Assembly (NCBI RefSeq): GCF_900112845.1
Contig: NZ_FONG01000012.1
Location: 62,001-126,000 of the forward strand
Reading direction: 5' to 3'
DNA from: Actinacidiphila alni
GTDB lineage: Bacteria; Actinomycetota; Actinomycetes; Streptomycetales; Streptomycetaceae
Length of the DNA stretch: 64,000 nucleotides
Each line of letters opens with the position of its first letter. Positions within the stretch are counted from its first letter, which is position 1. The notes beneath the pieces were generated by a model. The model had not been told where the DNA came from. It saw only the letters and a list, made by a program, of their open reading frames with translations, and searched no databases. Made by a program: the position numbers and the translations under genes. Below, piece by piece: positions 33,027 to 42,438 of this stretch.

Positions 33027-34525
33027 GAGCGTTCGAAGGCGTCCGGGGCGTCGCGGACGGCGACCGTGGCATGGCTTTCCTGGAAGCTCTGCTCCGAGAC
33101 GACGGTGAGGCGGGCGGTGGACTGGAAGTCGGGGATGGTCAGGGCGCCGCAGGAGACCATGGTGGCCCGCATCTTGGCGATGGTGACCGCGAGGCCCTCG
33201 TTGAGGTCGCCGGCGTAGGGGACGTAGCCGTCCACGCCCTCCTCGAAGACCAGGGACTGGCCGCCCTGTTCGTAGCGCTGCCAGTTGCGGGCGCGGCCGG
33301 AGCCCTCGCCCCAGTACTCCTTGACGAAGCCGTCGCGGGTGGGGAGTTTGGCGCCCGGGGCCTGGTCGAAGCGGGCGAAGTAGCGGCCCATCATGACGAA
33401 GTCGGCGCCCATCGCCAGGGCCAGGGACATGTGGTAGTCGTGCACGAGCCCGCCGTCGGAGCAGATCGGCACGTACTGGCCGCTCTCCGCGGCCCACGCG
33501 TCGCGCGCGGCGGCGACGTCGAGCACGGCGCTGGCCTGGCCGCGGCCGATGCCCTTCTGGTCGCGGGTGATGCAGATGGAGCCGCCGCCGACACCGACCT
33601 TGACGAAGTCGGCGCCCGCGCCGGCGAGGAAGCGGAAGGCTTCGCCGTCCACCACATTGCCGCCGCCGACCGGGAGTCCGGGGAAGTGCTCCTTGGTCCA
33701 GGCGATGGCCTGCGCCTGCCAGTCGCTGAAGCCGTCGGAGGAGTCGAAGCAGAGCACATCGGCGCCCGCGGCGGCGAGTTCGGGGATCCGCTCGCGGTAG
33801 TCGTGGGTGTTGACGCCCGCGCCGACCCGCAACCTCTTGTCGGCGTCGACGAGTTGGTTGGGGAAGCGCTTGTTGTCGGAGTAGTCGGAGCGGAACACCA
33901 GATGGCGCAGCCGGCCGTCGCCGTCCACCACCGGGAGGCAGTCGAGCCGCTCGTCCCACAGCCGGGAGTTGGCCTGCGACAGCGTGATGTCGTCGGTCGC
34001 TACCGGCAGGACGTCGACCGGGATCATCCGGCTGGAGACCGGCTCGTCGGCCGGGTGCCGCTGCGGGTGGAAGTCGCGGGAGGTGACCAGGCCGAGCAGC
34101 CGGCCGGTGCCGGTGCCGTCGTCGGTGACGGCCGCGGTGCTGTGGCCGGTGCGGCGCATCAGCTCCTGGAGCGTGCTCAGCGGGTCACCGGGCCGGACAT
34201 TGGTGTCGCTGACCACGAAGCCGGCCTTGAAATTCTTCACGGCCCGGATGTCGGCGGCCTGGTCGGCCACCGGGCGGTTGTGGTGCAGAAAGCTCAGGCC
34301 GCCGTTGCGGGCCAGCGCGATGGCCAGTTCCGGCGAGCCGACCGCCTGCATGATCGCCGAGGTGAAGGGCGCGCGCAGCGCGATCGGCGACGGGTCGCCC
34401 ACGGCGTGCCGGACCAGCGGGGTGCCCAGGTCCACCGCTTCCGGCGAGCAGTCGGTGCGGGTGCGGTTGGGCAGCAGCAGGAATTCGTTGAAGGTGCGCG
34501 AGACCCCGTCGATGATCTGAGCCAT
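33023..34525 (-). CDS. guaB: IMP dehydrogenase, Tritrichomonas-like type
   Basis: Oxidises IMP to XMP in guanine nucleotide synthesis. 500 aa with a TIM barrel interrupted by two CBS domains (about residues 100-215). The catalytic Cys loop reads GVGGGSICITRDQKGIGRGQ, and the flap has WGEGSGRARNWQRY with the catalytic Arg-Tyr pair. This wording is much closer to the Tritrichomonas foetus enzyme than to the usual bacterial GPGSICTTR form. Streptomyces normally also has a standard guaB, so this may be a second isozyme, perhaps with altered inhibitor sensitivity. The start has no clear ribosome site. Confidence 0.88.
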   Translation of the reverse strand: MAQIIDGVSRTFNEFLLLPNRTRTDCSPEAVDLGTPLVRHAVGDPSPIALRAPFTSAIMQAVGSPELAIALARNGGLSFLHHNRPVADQAADIRAVKNFKAGFVVSDTNVRPGDPLSTLQELMRRTGHSTAAVTDDGTGTGRLLGLVTSRDFHPQRHPADEPVSSRMIPVDVLPVATDDITLSQANSRLWDERLDCLPVVDGDGRLRHLVFRSDYSDNKRFPNQLVDADKRLRVGAGVNTHDYRERIPELAAAGADVLCFDSSDGFSDWQAQAIAWTKEHFPGLPVGGGNVVDGEAFRFLAGAGADFVKVGVGGGSICITRDQKGIGRGQASAVLDVAAARDAWAAESGQYVPICSDGGLVHDYHMSLALAMGADFVMMGRYFARFDQAPGAKLPTRDGFVKEYWGEGSGRARNWQRYEQGGQSLVFEEGVDGYVPYAGDLNEGLAVTIAKMRATMVSCGALTIPDFQSTARLTVVSEQSFQESHATVAVRDAPDAFERS

Positions 34526-34579
34526 GCACCGGGACTCTACACAGGTACGGCGCCCCGGCGCGTGGCGCCCGGCCGCAGG

Positions 34580-35356
34580 TCAGCCGTCCTCCGCTCGGGC
34601 GTGCGCGGTCAACTCCGCCTGGAGTTCGGCGTACGGTGTCGCGTCCGGGACCGCTCCCCCGTCGCGTACGGCCTCGGCGGCGGTCAGGGCCGCGCGCATC
34701 GCCGCCCGGTACGGCAGCGAGCCGGTGCTGATCCGCCGTACGCCCAGCTCGCCGAGGGCCGCGGGCGACAGGCCGGGCACGGCAAGGACGTTCAGGGGGA
34801 CGGGGATCGCGTCGGCCAGCGTGCGCAGCACGTCGGGGTCGGTGACGCCGGGGACGAAGACGCCGTCGGCGCCCGCCTCCGCGTAGCGTGTGGCGCGCGC
34901 CACCGTGGCGGCGATCTCCGCGTCCTGACCGAACCAGTAGGTGTCCACCCGGGCGTTGACGAACAGGCCGGGGCGGCGTTCCTTGACCGCGGCGACCTTG
35001 GCGGCGTGCGCCGCCGGCGGGACGAGCCGGCCCGCGGTGCTGTCCTCGATGTTGACGCCCGCGATGCCGCCGAGACCTGCCGCGTAGTCGGCGGCGCGCT
35101 CCGGCTCGTCGGTGTAGGCGTCCTCGATGTCCATCGTCACGTACACCGGCAGCCGGCCCAGCCGCCGGGCCAGTTCGGCGTTGGCCGCCGCTGTGGCGCG
35201 GTCGCCGTCCGGCCGGCCGAGCGCGGACGCCACCCCGAAGCTGGTGGTCCCCACGGCCGGGAACCCGGCCCGTACGAAGGCCAGCGCCGACGGCACGTCC
35301 CAGGCGTTGGGCAGTACGAGCGGCAGCTCGCCGTGGTGCAGCGCGTGAAAACTCAT
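34580..35356 (-). CDS. Isocitrate lyase / PEP mutase family protein
   Basis: A 258-residue TIM-barrel enzyme of the PEP mutase superfamily. Typical blocks are VLPNAWDVPSALAFVRAGF, VGTTSFGVA, VTMDIEDAY (metal-binding Asp/Glu), GVNIEDS and NARVDTYW. Family members cleave or form C-C or C-P bonds in 2-oxo acids; this short type often acts as oxaloacetate or 2-methylisocitrate-like lyase, and the substrate is not predictable. The ATG has GGGAGGGG ten bases upstream. It is on the same strand as the neighbouring ammonia-lyase homologue and IMPDH, but the gaps (54 and 116 bases) leave operon membership open. Confidence 0.88.
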   Translation of the reverse strand: MSFHALHHGELPLVLPNAWDVPSALAFVRAGFPAVGTTSFGVASALGRPDGDRATAAANAELARRLGRLPVYVTMDIEDAYTDEPERAADYAAGLGGIAGVNIEDSTAGRLVPPAAHAAKVAAVKERRPGLFVNARVDTYWFGQDAEIAATVARATRYAEAGADGVFVPGVTDPDVLRTLADAIPVPLNVLAVPGLSPAALGELGVRRISTGSLPYRAAMRAALTAAEAVRDGGAVPDATPYAELQAELTAHARAEDG

Positions 35357-35396
35357 GACGGTCCCCTCCCGGCCGGCTCTCCCGCAGCGTACGGCC

Positions 35397-35447
35397 TCCG
35401 GCCGGGCTCACGACAAAGGTCCGGGCCGGTCCGGCCGGGCTCACGAC
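35397..35447. repeat. Short direct repeat
   Basis: An exact 18-base repeat (TCCGGCCGGGCTCACGAC) at 35397-35414 and 35430-35447, period 33, between two minus-strand genes. Purpose unknown. Confidence 0.7.
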
Positions 35448-35472
35448 GGAGGCCGAATCGGTGCGGCCGGTG

Positions 35473-37233
35473 TCAGAGTTCGGCCAGCCGCGGCAGCAGA
35501 TCGGCGGCGGCCGTCACGTCGGGGGTCAGGGCGCGGTCCTCGGTGCCGGCCGGGAGGGTGGGCTCGTCGAGGACGGCGAGGACGGGGGCGTCGGGGCGGG
35601 CCGGGAGCAGGCGCAGGGCACGGACGGCGGCGACGAGTTCGCAGGCGAGGACGAGGCGGTAGGCGTCCACGGCGCGCAGCGCCTGGCGGGCGGCCTGGGG
35701 CGCGAAGCTCGCGGCCTCCTCGACGCCGCGGGAGAGCACGGTGTGCCCGGCGGAGGCGGGCGCGGCGCTGGCGCGCAGCTCGGCGAGGGCCGAATTGGCG
35801 CTGTATTCGAGGATCATGATCCCGGAGCTGGCGGCGGCGCCGCTCGCCAGGTACGAGCGCAGCCCGGTGATCTCGGGGTCGCCGAAGGCGGTGAGCCGGG
35901 CGGCCGACAGCTGGCCGGTCTGGAGCACGGCCAGGCACAGCTGGTCGAGCGCGAGCCCCACGGGCGTGGCCATGAAACCGCCGTGGTGATACGCGGCGGG
36001 GCCGCCGTCGGCGCCGCCGTCCTCGCTGATCAGCGGATTCTCCGAGGGGCAGTTGACCTCGACGGCCACGATCCGGCGCAGCGCCCAGGCGGCTTCCAGC
36101 GCGGGGCCGTGCACCTGCGGGAAGGCACGGAAGCCGTACGGGTCCTGGATCCGGCGGCCGGCGGACCGCGGCCGGTCGGGCTCGCCGAGCAGGCGGCGCA
36201 CCTCGGCGGCGGCGTGCAGCGCCCCCGGGTACGGGCGGATGGCGACGGCGGGTGCCGCGTACGCCTCCAGCGAGCCGGAGACGGCGGCCAGCGACAGGGC
36301 CGCCACCGCGTGCGAGGCGCGCAGCAGGATGTCGAGGTCGTGGCAGACCAGCGCGGCCTGCCCGAGGGTGAAAGCGCTGCTGCTCATCAGCGCGAGCGCG
36401 TCGCCCTGCTGGAGGGTGACGGGCGCGGGCACCGGCGCCGGGACGGCCCGGGGGTGCAGCGCGGCGGCCGGGTCGGCGGGGGCAGCGGGCGCCCCGGGCG
36501 TACGGTCCCGCTCGCCGGAAACGGAAGCGGAGGCGGAAGCTGAGGCTGAGGCGGAAGCCGAAACGGGAGCCGCGGCCGGGTCCTGAACCGCGCCCGACAG
36601 CCCCTCGCGCAGCCCGTCCAGCACCGACCGTTCGCCGGGCGCGGCCGGATCGGCGGGCCAGGGGCCCTCACGGAAGGCGTGCGCCGGGTCGGGCGCGGGG
36701 TCCGGGTCCTCGTGCAGCCACGGCCGTTCGCCGATCAGCGCGAGCCCGGTCTCCGCGAGCGCGGTGAGATCACCGGTGCCGACCGCGCCGTATTCACCGA
36801 CCGCCGGGTGGACGCCGAGCCGCAGGGCCTCGACGAGCGCCTCGACGACGGCGGGCTGCAACCCGGAGCCGCCGGCCAGCGCCTGATTGGCGCGGACCGC
36901 GAGCGCGGCCCGGACCTGCCGGACGGGCAGCAGCGACCCGACGCCGCCGGCGTGGCTGCGCAGCAGCCGCAGGTCCTGGCCTGCCTGGTCCTCGTCGCCG
37001 ACCGCGACCAGCCGGTTGGCGCCGACACCGGTGTGCCGCCCGTACATCCGGCCCGAGGCGGCGGCCTGCCGCGCGGACCGCCAGGAGCGGTCCGCGCGGG
37101 CCAGCGCCTCGGGCGGTACGGCGGGCACCGCGGCGCGATCGGCGATCCGGGTCACCGCGTCGGCGTCGAGACCGGCGCCGTCCAGCACCACGAAGGCGCC
37201 CTCCCCCACGGAGGGCGCCGCCGTGCCGTGCAT
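35473..37233 (-). CDS. Aromatic amino acid ammonia-lyase family protein lacking the MIO triad
   Basis: A 586-residue member of the histidine/phenylalanine ammonia-lyase superfamily. Family blocks are present: YGRHTGVGANRL, LLRSHAGGVG, RIQDPYGFRAFPQVHG and NCPSENPLISEDGG. The prosthetic-group motif should read like GSxGASGDL or GSLGCSGDL; here it is GAVGTGDL (residues 149-156, bases 36766-36789), one residue shorter and without Ala-Ser-Gly, so MIO formation is doubtful. A Ser/Ala dipeptide tract (near residue 235) and a Pro/Ala-rich insert interrupt the middle. I chose the ATG at 37233 with GAGG five bases upstream; the GTG at 37257 has no ribosome site. Confidence 0.8.
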   Translation of the reverse strand: MHGTAAPSVGEGAFVVLDGAGLDADAVTRIADRAAVPAVPPEALARADRSWRSARQAAASGRMYGRHTGVGANRLVAVGDEDQAGQDLRLLRSHAGGVGSLLPVRQVRAALAVRANQALAGGSGLQPAVVEALVEALRLGVHPAVGEYGAVGTGDLTALAETGLALIGERPWLHEDPDPAPDPAHAFREGPWPADPAAPGERSVLDGLREGLSGAVQDPAAAPVSASASASASASASVSGERDRTPGAPAAPADPAAALHPRAVPAPVPAPVTLQQGDALALMSSSAFTLGQAALVCHDLDILLRASHAVAALSLAAVSGSLEAYAAPAVAIRPYPGALHAAAEVRRLLGEPDRPRSAGRRIQDPYGFRAFPQVHGPALEAAWALRRIVAVEVNCPSENPLISEDGGADGGPAAYHHGGFMATPVGLALDQLCLAVLQTGQLSAARLTAFGDPEITGLRSYLASGAAASSGIMILEYSANSALAELRASAAPASAGHTVLSRGVEEAASFAPQAARQALRAVDAYRLVLACELVAAVRALRLLPARPDAPVLAVLDEPTLPAGTEDRALTPDVTAAADLLPRLAEL

Positions 37234-37306
37234 CGGCGCCTCGGATGCCGTACCCACCGCGCGATCAGTGCCCTTCTGCCGGTCGGACGATCAGCGGATC
37301 AGCGGG

Positions 37307-38275
37307 TCAGACCAGACCGGCCGAGGTCAGCCAGGTCTTGGCCACCTCCAGCGGGTCCTTGTTGTCGCTCTGCACCTGGGTGTCGAGGTCCAGCAGGGTC
37401 TTGGTGTCGAGCTTGGCCGAGACCGCGTTGAGCGCGTCGACGCCCGCCTGCGACAGGCCGGACTTGTAGACCAGCGGGATCACGTTCTCGAAGCCGAAGA
37501 GATTCTTCGGGTCCTGGAGGACGACCCACTTCTCCTTGGTGATGGTGGGGTCCGTGGTGAAGATGTCCGCGGCCTGCACATTGTTGTTCTTCAGCGCCGC
37601 CTGGGTCAGCGGGCCGCCCGCGTCCAGCGCCTTGAAGCCCTTGGGCGTCAGGCCGTAGACCGACTTCAGACCGACCAGGCCCTGCTGGCGGGTCTGGAAT
37701 TCCGGCGAGGCGCCGATGGTGATCTGGTCGCCGTACTTCGCGAGGTCCGCGATGGTGGAGTCCGCGGTCAGGTGGAACTTCGCGGCGGTCTCCGCGTTGA
37801 CCGTCAGCGAGTCCTTGTCCTCGGCCGGCGAGCCCTTGAGCAGCGTCAGCTTCGGGTCGAGCTTGGCCTGGGCCGCCGCGTTGGTGGCGTCGGCCGTGGT
37901 GGGCGTCGCCTTGGGGTCGAGGTAGGCCAGGAGCGCGCCGTTGAACTCCGGGAGCACGGTCAGCGAGCCGTTCTTCAGCAGGCCGTAGGTGGTCTCGCGG
38001 CTGCCGATGTTCGGCTTGTAGCTGACCTTGATGCCCTTGGCCTTCAGGGCCTCGCCGTAGATGTCACCGATCAGGATGCTCTCGGGGAAGTTGTTGGAAC
38101 CGACGACCACGGTGTCGCCGCTCGCCTTGGACCCGGCCAGCGGGTCCTTCTTGTCGGAGCCGGAGTCACCACAGCCCGCGAGCAGGGGCGTCGCCAGGGC
38201 GGCGACCACCGCGACCGCGGCGAGGCGGCGAGTGTGTCTCGGGCTTGACCAGGTGCTCTTCACGTGGGAGGTCAC
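37307..38275 (-). CDS. Glycine betaine/osmoprotectant ABC substrate-binding lipoprotein
   Basis: A 322-residue OpuC-type binding protein. The lipobox LLAGC gives a membrane-anchored lipoprotein after a cleaved signal of about 28 residues. Binding-protein landmarks are VVVGSNNFPESILIGDIYG, GSRETTYGLLKNGSLTVLPEFNGAL and ADIFTTDPTI. It should deliver betaine, choline or a similar compatible solute to the permeases at 43088-44526. Normally this gene follows the permeases directly; here the conservon lies between. The start is GTG at 38275 with GGAA seven bases upstream. Confidence 0.9.
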   Translation of the reverse strand: MTSHVKSTWSSPRHTRRLAAVAVVAALATPLLAGCGDSGSDKKDPLAGSKASGDTVVVGSNNFPESILIGDIYGEALKAKGIKVSYKPNIGSRETTYGLLKNGSLTVLPEFNGALLAYLDPKATPTTADATNAAAQAKLDPKLTLLKGSPAEDKDSLTVNAETAAKFHLTADSTIADLAKYGDQITIGASPEFQTRQQGLVGLKSVYGLTPKGFKALDAGGPLTQAALKNNNVQAADIFTTDPTITKEKWVVLQDPKNLFGFENVIPLVYKSGLSQAGVDALNAVSAKLDTKTLLDLDTQVQSDNKDPLEVAKTWLTSAGLV

Positions 38276-38701
38276 GATTTCCGCTTCCGTGCTCGGGGAG
38301 TTTCGGCTGTTGAACGGGCGTACTCGTGGCGCGTGCGCAGGTGCCGTACGGACGGATGAGCCATCGGACATCCATGCGTACGCACGTGCTACCCAGCGAT
38401 CCAATCCAGCCGGTTCCGCACGAGTCAAGAGCAGCCTGATCACCGATCGGCATCGATGTCCGGGCGGCGGCGAAATGTTCCGCGCCTCCCGGTCCGTACG
38501 GCACCGCCCGTCACAGAATATTGATGGTCCGGACAAGTGGGCGCCGTCAAGACGAGGTAGTCTCCCCGACGTTGGACACGGTGCTCGGACAACGGCGGGG
38601 GAAATCCGGTCACTTCGTTCCGGTTACGCGCAAAAGCAATCAGTTTGCGCCATGAGTAGCCGGTGGTCGGCGAGTCGGTGGCGGTTCCTGAGGAGGCGTT
38701 G
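38276..38701. other. Divergent promoter region of binding protein and conservon
   Basis: 426 bases without a supported gene. It must hold the promoter of the binding-protein gene on the minus strand and of cvnA on the plus strand. AT-richer patches occur near 38510-38530 and 38620-38650. I see no clear operator. Confidence 0.5.
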
Positions 38702-41467
38702 GTGTCCGTGCACGAGGTGGACGGGTCGGCACGCCCTGATCCGGCGCCGCGCACCGGAGGCGGGATCGGCGGCTTCGCCGACCGGTGGCCGTTCCGGCGC
38801 AAGCTGAACGTCCTGGTGGGTGTTCCGCTTGTCGTGGTCGCGGTGCTGCTGGCCTATGTGATCGCCGGTCTGGTCGGCCGCGCGCAGGACGCCGCCGCGT
38901 CGGCCCGGCTGGTCCGCGACAGCCGCCAGGTCGCCGAGCTGGTCGACCTGGTGGAGACCGAGCACCAGCAGGCGCTGCTGCTGTCGGTGCGCTACGAGTC
39001 GGCGACCTCGGGCAAGCGCCCCTCGCTCACCGCCTACCGGCAGTCACGCACCGCCGTGGACAACCAGGTGCGGCAGGTGCGCGACACCTTCGGCTCACGG
39101 CTGCCCGCCGCCGAGGCGCAGGTCCTCAAGGAGATCGAGGGCCTGAGCAGCCTGCGCAGCACGATCGAGCAGAGCTATCTTCCCGCCGACAACATCGACC
39201 CCGCGTACACCGCGACGGTGGACGGCCTGATCGACGGCCTCGGCCTGGACCTGAACAAGAACCTGTCGTCCACCAGGACCGGCAGCATGCTGGACTCGCT
39301 GCTGCGCGCTGAGGCCGCGCACAGCTCCTTCGAGACCAGCGTCTTCTCGGCGCAGACCGGTGACACCAACGCGCTGATCGAGTTCAACAACGCGGTCGGC
39401 TACGAGCAGCTGTACACGTACCAGGCCGCCCGCTTCGGCAAGTTCGCCACCGAGGCGCAGCACACCGAGCTGACCGGCATCGAGATGAATCCGGTGTGGA
39501 ACGGCATCGCGTTGCAGTACGCGGGCCTGCAGATCGACCCGAGCTCGCTGGAGGCCACCGACAAGTCGCAGGTCAGGGCGGCGTTCAGCAAGGCGCTCCG
39601 GACGTATCCGGACTATCAGAAGCAGGCACAGCACCGGCTGGCGATCACCGGGTCGCTGATCGACCAGATCGCGCACCGGGCCGACCGGGCGTCCGACGAC
39701 GCCTGGTGGCGGGCGGCGTGGCTGCTCGGCGGCGCGCTGCTGGCGTTCGTGCTGTGGCTGGGCTTCTCGGTGGCGGTCCGCCGCTCGGTGATCCGGCCCG
39801 TGCAGGTGCTCACCGGGGCCGCGACGCAGGTCGCCGAGGTCGCCGGCCTCGAACTGGCCCGGGTCGCCGACGACGAGGCGGACTTCACGGGCGCGCCCCG
39901 CCTCCAGGAGGTGCCGGTCACCGCGCACGACGAGATCGGCGACCTGGCCGAGGCGTTCAACCGGGTGCAGTCCACGGCGGCGGCGCTGCTGGAGCGCCAG
40001 GTGGTCAGCCGCCGCAACGTCGCCGAGATGTTCGGCAACGTCGGCCGCCGGGTCAGCAATCTCACCGCGCGGCAGCTCACCCTGATCGACGCCCTGGAGC
40101 GCGGCGAGACCGACGCCGCGCTGCTGGACCGGCTGTACCGGATCGACCACCTGGCGGTGCGCCTCCAGCGCAACGCGGACAGCCTGATGCTGCTGGCCGG
40201 CATCCGCGAGGCCGGGCTCGACGCGAGCCCCACCGCGCTCACCAATGTGGTGCGCGCCGCGCTCGGCCAGATCGAGGGCTACCAGCGGGTGTCACTGCTG
40301 GCCGACACCGATGTCACGGTGGCGCCGGACATCATCGCGGACCTGACGCTGATGCTGGCCGAGCTGCTGGAGAACGCGGTGGCGTTCTCGCCCGCCCGCA
40401 GCCCCGTCGAGGTGACGGTGCGCGACGGCGGCGACGGCGCGCTGATCGAGATCACCGACCACGGCCTCGGCATGAGCGCCGAGCGGCTGGCCGAGGAGAA
40501 CGCGCGGCTGATCCGCCGCGAGCGGCTCGACCTGGTGCCGACCAAGGTGCTCGGCCTGTTCGTGGTCGGCAGCCTGGCGCGGCGCTGGGGCGTACGGGTC
40601 ACGCTGGCGCGTACGCCCGGCGGCGGTGTCACCAGCCGGGTGACGATCCCGGCGGCGCTGCTGCTGCTCATGAGCCCGTTCGCGGAGCCGGCCGCTGGGA
40701 CCACGAGCCCCGCCGGGGACACCCGCTACGCCCTGGCCGAGGAGCAGCACCCGCTGCCCGGGCGGCGCGGCCCGCAGCCCCCGGCGGAGAGCGGCGGCCC
40801 GCAGGCCCCCGCCGCCCCGGTGCCCGCGCCGCGTACGGCGGAGCCCGCCGCGCCGCACGGCCGCCCCGACCTGACCCCGCTCCCCCGCCGCGTCCCGCAG
40901 CGCAAGCAGCAGTCCGCCGAGGAGCGCGGCACGGCGGCGCACGCCGGACCGGCCGGACCGGCCGGACCGACCGGCAACGGCCCCGGGGCGGGCGCACCGC
41001 CCCAGGCAGCGGGCGGCCGCCACGCCGCCGGGTCCCGCCCCGAGCACGCCAGGACCGAGCACGACAGGACCGACGCCCGCGCCGACAGCGGCGCGCACGG
41101 CGAGCGGCCGTACGACGGACGTGCCCACGGCGCCGGCCCCGACGCCGCGCACGGCGGCACGTACGACAGCCGCGCCGGGGACAGCCGTACGCCCGACGCC
41201 GGGGCGGGTCAGGGCGCCGAGCGCGGCGCCGACGAGGGGCCGCGGCCGCTGCGGCGGCGGGTGCGCGGCGCGACCCTCGCCACCACACTCGCCGACGCGG
41301 GACGCGGCGCACGCCGTGCGCCGCGCACGGTGGACGCAGAAGAAGTCCGCTCGGAACTCGACGAGTTCGAGGCCGCAGTGGAACGGGCCAACCGTGACGT
41401 CGCGAACGGCACGGCACCCGGTACGACGAACAGCCAAGCAGGGCTTCCGGAAGGAGCGGACCAGTGA
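38702..41467 (+). CDS. cvnA: Conservon sensor kinase-like protein CvnA
   Basis: A 921-residue membrane sensor. One membrane helix near residues 37-57 precedes a nitrate/nitrite-type extracellular sensing domain of about 270 residues, then a second helix, a HAMP segment, a DHp-like region and a HATPase_c domain (LAELLENAVAFSP, ITDHGLGMS, VLGLFVVGSLARRWG). The last 260 residues are a Pro/Arg/Asp-rich disordered tail. CvnA proteins work with CvnB-D as a membrane-associated system resembling eukaryotic G-protein signalling. I chose the GTG at 38702, with AGGAGG five bases upstream, over the GTG at 38663. The stop overlaps the cvnB start (GTGA). Confidence 0.93.
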   Translation: MSVHEVDGSARPDPAPRTGGGIGGFADRWPFRRKLNVLVGVPLVVVAVLLAYVIAGLVGRAQDAAASARLVRDSRQVAELVDLVETEHQQALLLSVRYESATSGKRPSLTAYRQSRTAVDNQVRQVRDTFGSRLPAAEAQVLKEIEGLSSLRSTIEQSYLPADNIDPAYTATVDGLIDGLGLDLNKNLSSTRTGSMLDSLLRAEAAHSSFETSVFSAQTGDTNALIEFNNAVGYEQLYTYQAARFGKFATEAQHTELTGIEMNPVWNGIALQYAGLQIDPSSLEATDKSQVRAAFSKALRTYPDYQKQAQHRLAITGSLIDQIAHRADRASDDAWWRAAWLLGGALLAFVLWLGFSVAVRRSVIRPVQVLTGAATQVAEVAGLELARVADDEADFTGAPRLQEVPVTAHDEIGDLAEAFNRVQSTAAALLERQVVSRRNVAEMFGNVGRRVSNLTARQLTLIDALERGETDAALLDRLYRIDHLAVRLQRNADSLMLLAGIREAGLDASPTALTNVVRAALGQIEGYQRVSLLADTDVTVAPDIIADLTLMLAELLENAVAFSPARSPVEVTVRDGGDGALIEITDHGLGMSAERLAEENARLIRRERLDLVPTKVLGLFVVGSLARRWGVRVTLARTPGGGVTSRVTIPAALLLLMSPFAEPAAGTTSPAGDTRYALAEEQHPLPGRRGPQPPAESGGPQAPAAPVPAPRTAEPAAPHGRPDLTPLPRRVPQRKQQSAEERGTAAHAGPAGPAGPTGNGPGAGAPPQAAGGRHAAGSRPEHARTEHDRTDARADSGAHGERPYDGRAHGAGPDAAHGGTYDSRAGDSRTPDAGAGQGAERGADEGPRPLRRRVRGATLATTLADAGRGARRAPRTVDAEEVRSELDEFEAAVERANRDVANGTAPGTTNSQAGLPEGADQ

Positions 41468-41955
41468 CAACGCCGACAGGTGAAACCCCGGCCGGACAGG
41501 GTCCGCCCACCGACCTGCGGGCCGCGGCAGCCGATTTCACCTGGCTGCTGAACCGTTTCGCCACCGAGACCGCCGGCGTGGTCGACGCCATCGCCGTATC
41601 GTCCGACGGCCTGCTGATCGCCGTCTCGCAGCTGGGCGACCCGGCCGACTCCGAGCGGCTGGCGGCCATCGTCTCCGGCATCACCAGCCTGGCGGCCGGC
41701 GCCTCGGGCAACTACGGCCTCGGCGCGCTCAACAAGGTGATCATCGACCTGGAGGACGGCCATGTGCTGGTCTCCGCGATCGGCAGCGGCGCGGTGCTCG
41801 GCGTGGTCACCTCCAAGGAGGCCAAGCTCGGCAACATCGCGTACGAGATGACCGTCTTCGCCAACCGCGCCGGTTCCGCGCTCAGCCCGCAACTGGTGCT
41901 GGAGCTCAAGAACAGCGTCGCCGTACCGGCGCCCCGCGGCCGGTCCTGGAACTAG
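41464..41955 (+). CDS. cvnB: Roadblock/LC7 protein CvnB
   Basis: A 163-residue Roadblock/LC7 domain protein with the typical core FTWLLNRFATETAGVVDAIAVSSDGLLIAVS followed in parts by LAAIVSGITSLAAGAS. In bacterial conservons this protein is thought to regulate the CvnD GTPase. Its GTG overlaps the end of cvnA by four bases, so translation is coupled. Confidence 0.95.
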   Translation: MTTPTGETPAGQGPPTDLRAAAADFTWLLNRFATETAGVVDAIAVSSDGLLIAVSQLGDPADSERLAAIVSGITSLAAGASGNYGLGALNKVIIDLEDGHVLVSAIGSGAVLGVVTSKEAKLGNIAYEMTVFANRAGSALSPQLVLELKNSVAVPAPRGRSWN

Positions 41956-41997
41956 GCGAGGGGCTGAGGGGAGCAGGCGGAAGGAGGAGGCAGGCAC

Positions 41998-42438
41998 ATG
42001 GCGGCCGGTGATACGCCAGTCGGCGAGGAGGCCCGTCCCGGGCGGCCCGACGACCCGGTCGGCAGGGCGCCCGCGGTACGGCCGTTCCTGGTCACCGCGG
42101 GCCGGGTGGCAGGGGCCAGGTCGGGACCGCCGATCCCGGTCGAGACCCAGGTCGTGACGACAGCGGCCGGTGTCACGGCGCTCGACGGGCTCTCCTTCGA
42201 GGCGCACGACATCGTCGCGCTGTGCCGGCAGCCGCAGTCGCTCGCGGAGATCGCCGCCAAGCTGCGCCTGCACCTGAACGTGGTCCGTGTGCTGGCCGAG
42301 GACCTCAGGTCCGAGGGCCATCTGTCGGTCTACGTCCCGAACGCCGATCTCGCCCAGGACATCTCCGTACTGCGAAGGGTTATCGATGGGCTCCGCACCA
42401 TCCCCGACTCCAGGGGGGCACTACGTGACACCGACTGA
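41998..42438 (+). CDS. cvnC: DUF742 protein CvnC
   Basis: A 146-residue DUF742 protein, the third conservon component. The N-terminal part is basic and flexible (GRAPAVRPFLVTAGR), and the C-terminal part is a winged-helix-like domain (IVALCRQPQSLAEIAAKLRLHLNVVRVLAEDL). AGGAGG lies about ten bases before the ATG. It overlaps the cvnD start by 14 bases. Confidence 0.94.
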   Translation: MAAGDTPVGEEARPGRPDDPVGRAPAVRPFLVTAGRVAGARSGPPIPVETQVVTTAAGVTALDGLSFEAHDIVALCRQPQSLAEIAAKLRLHLNVVRVLAEDLRSEGHLSVYVPNADLAQDISVLRRVIDGLRTIPDSRGALRDTD

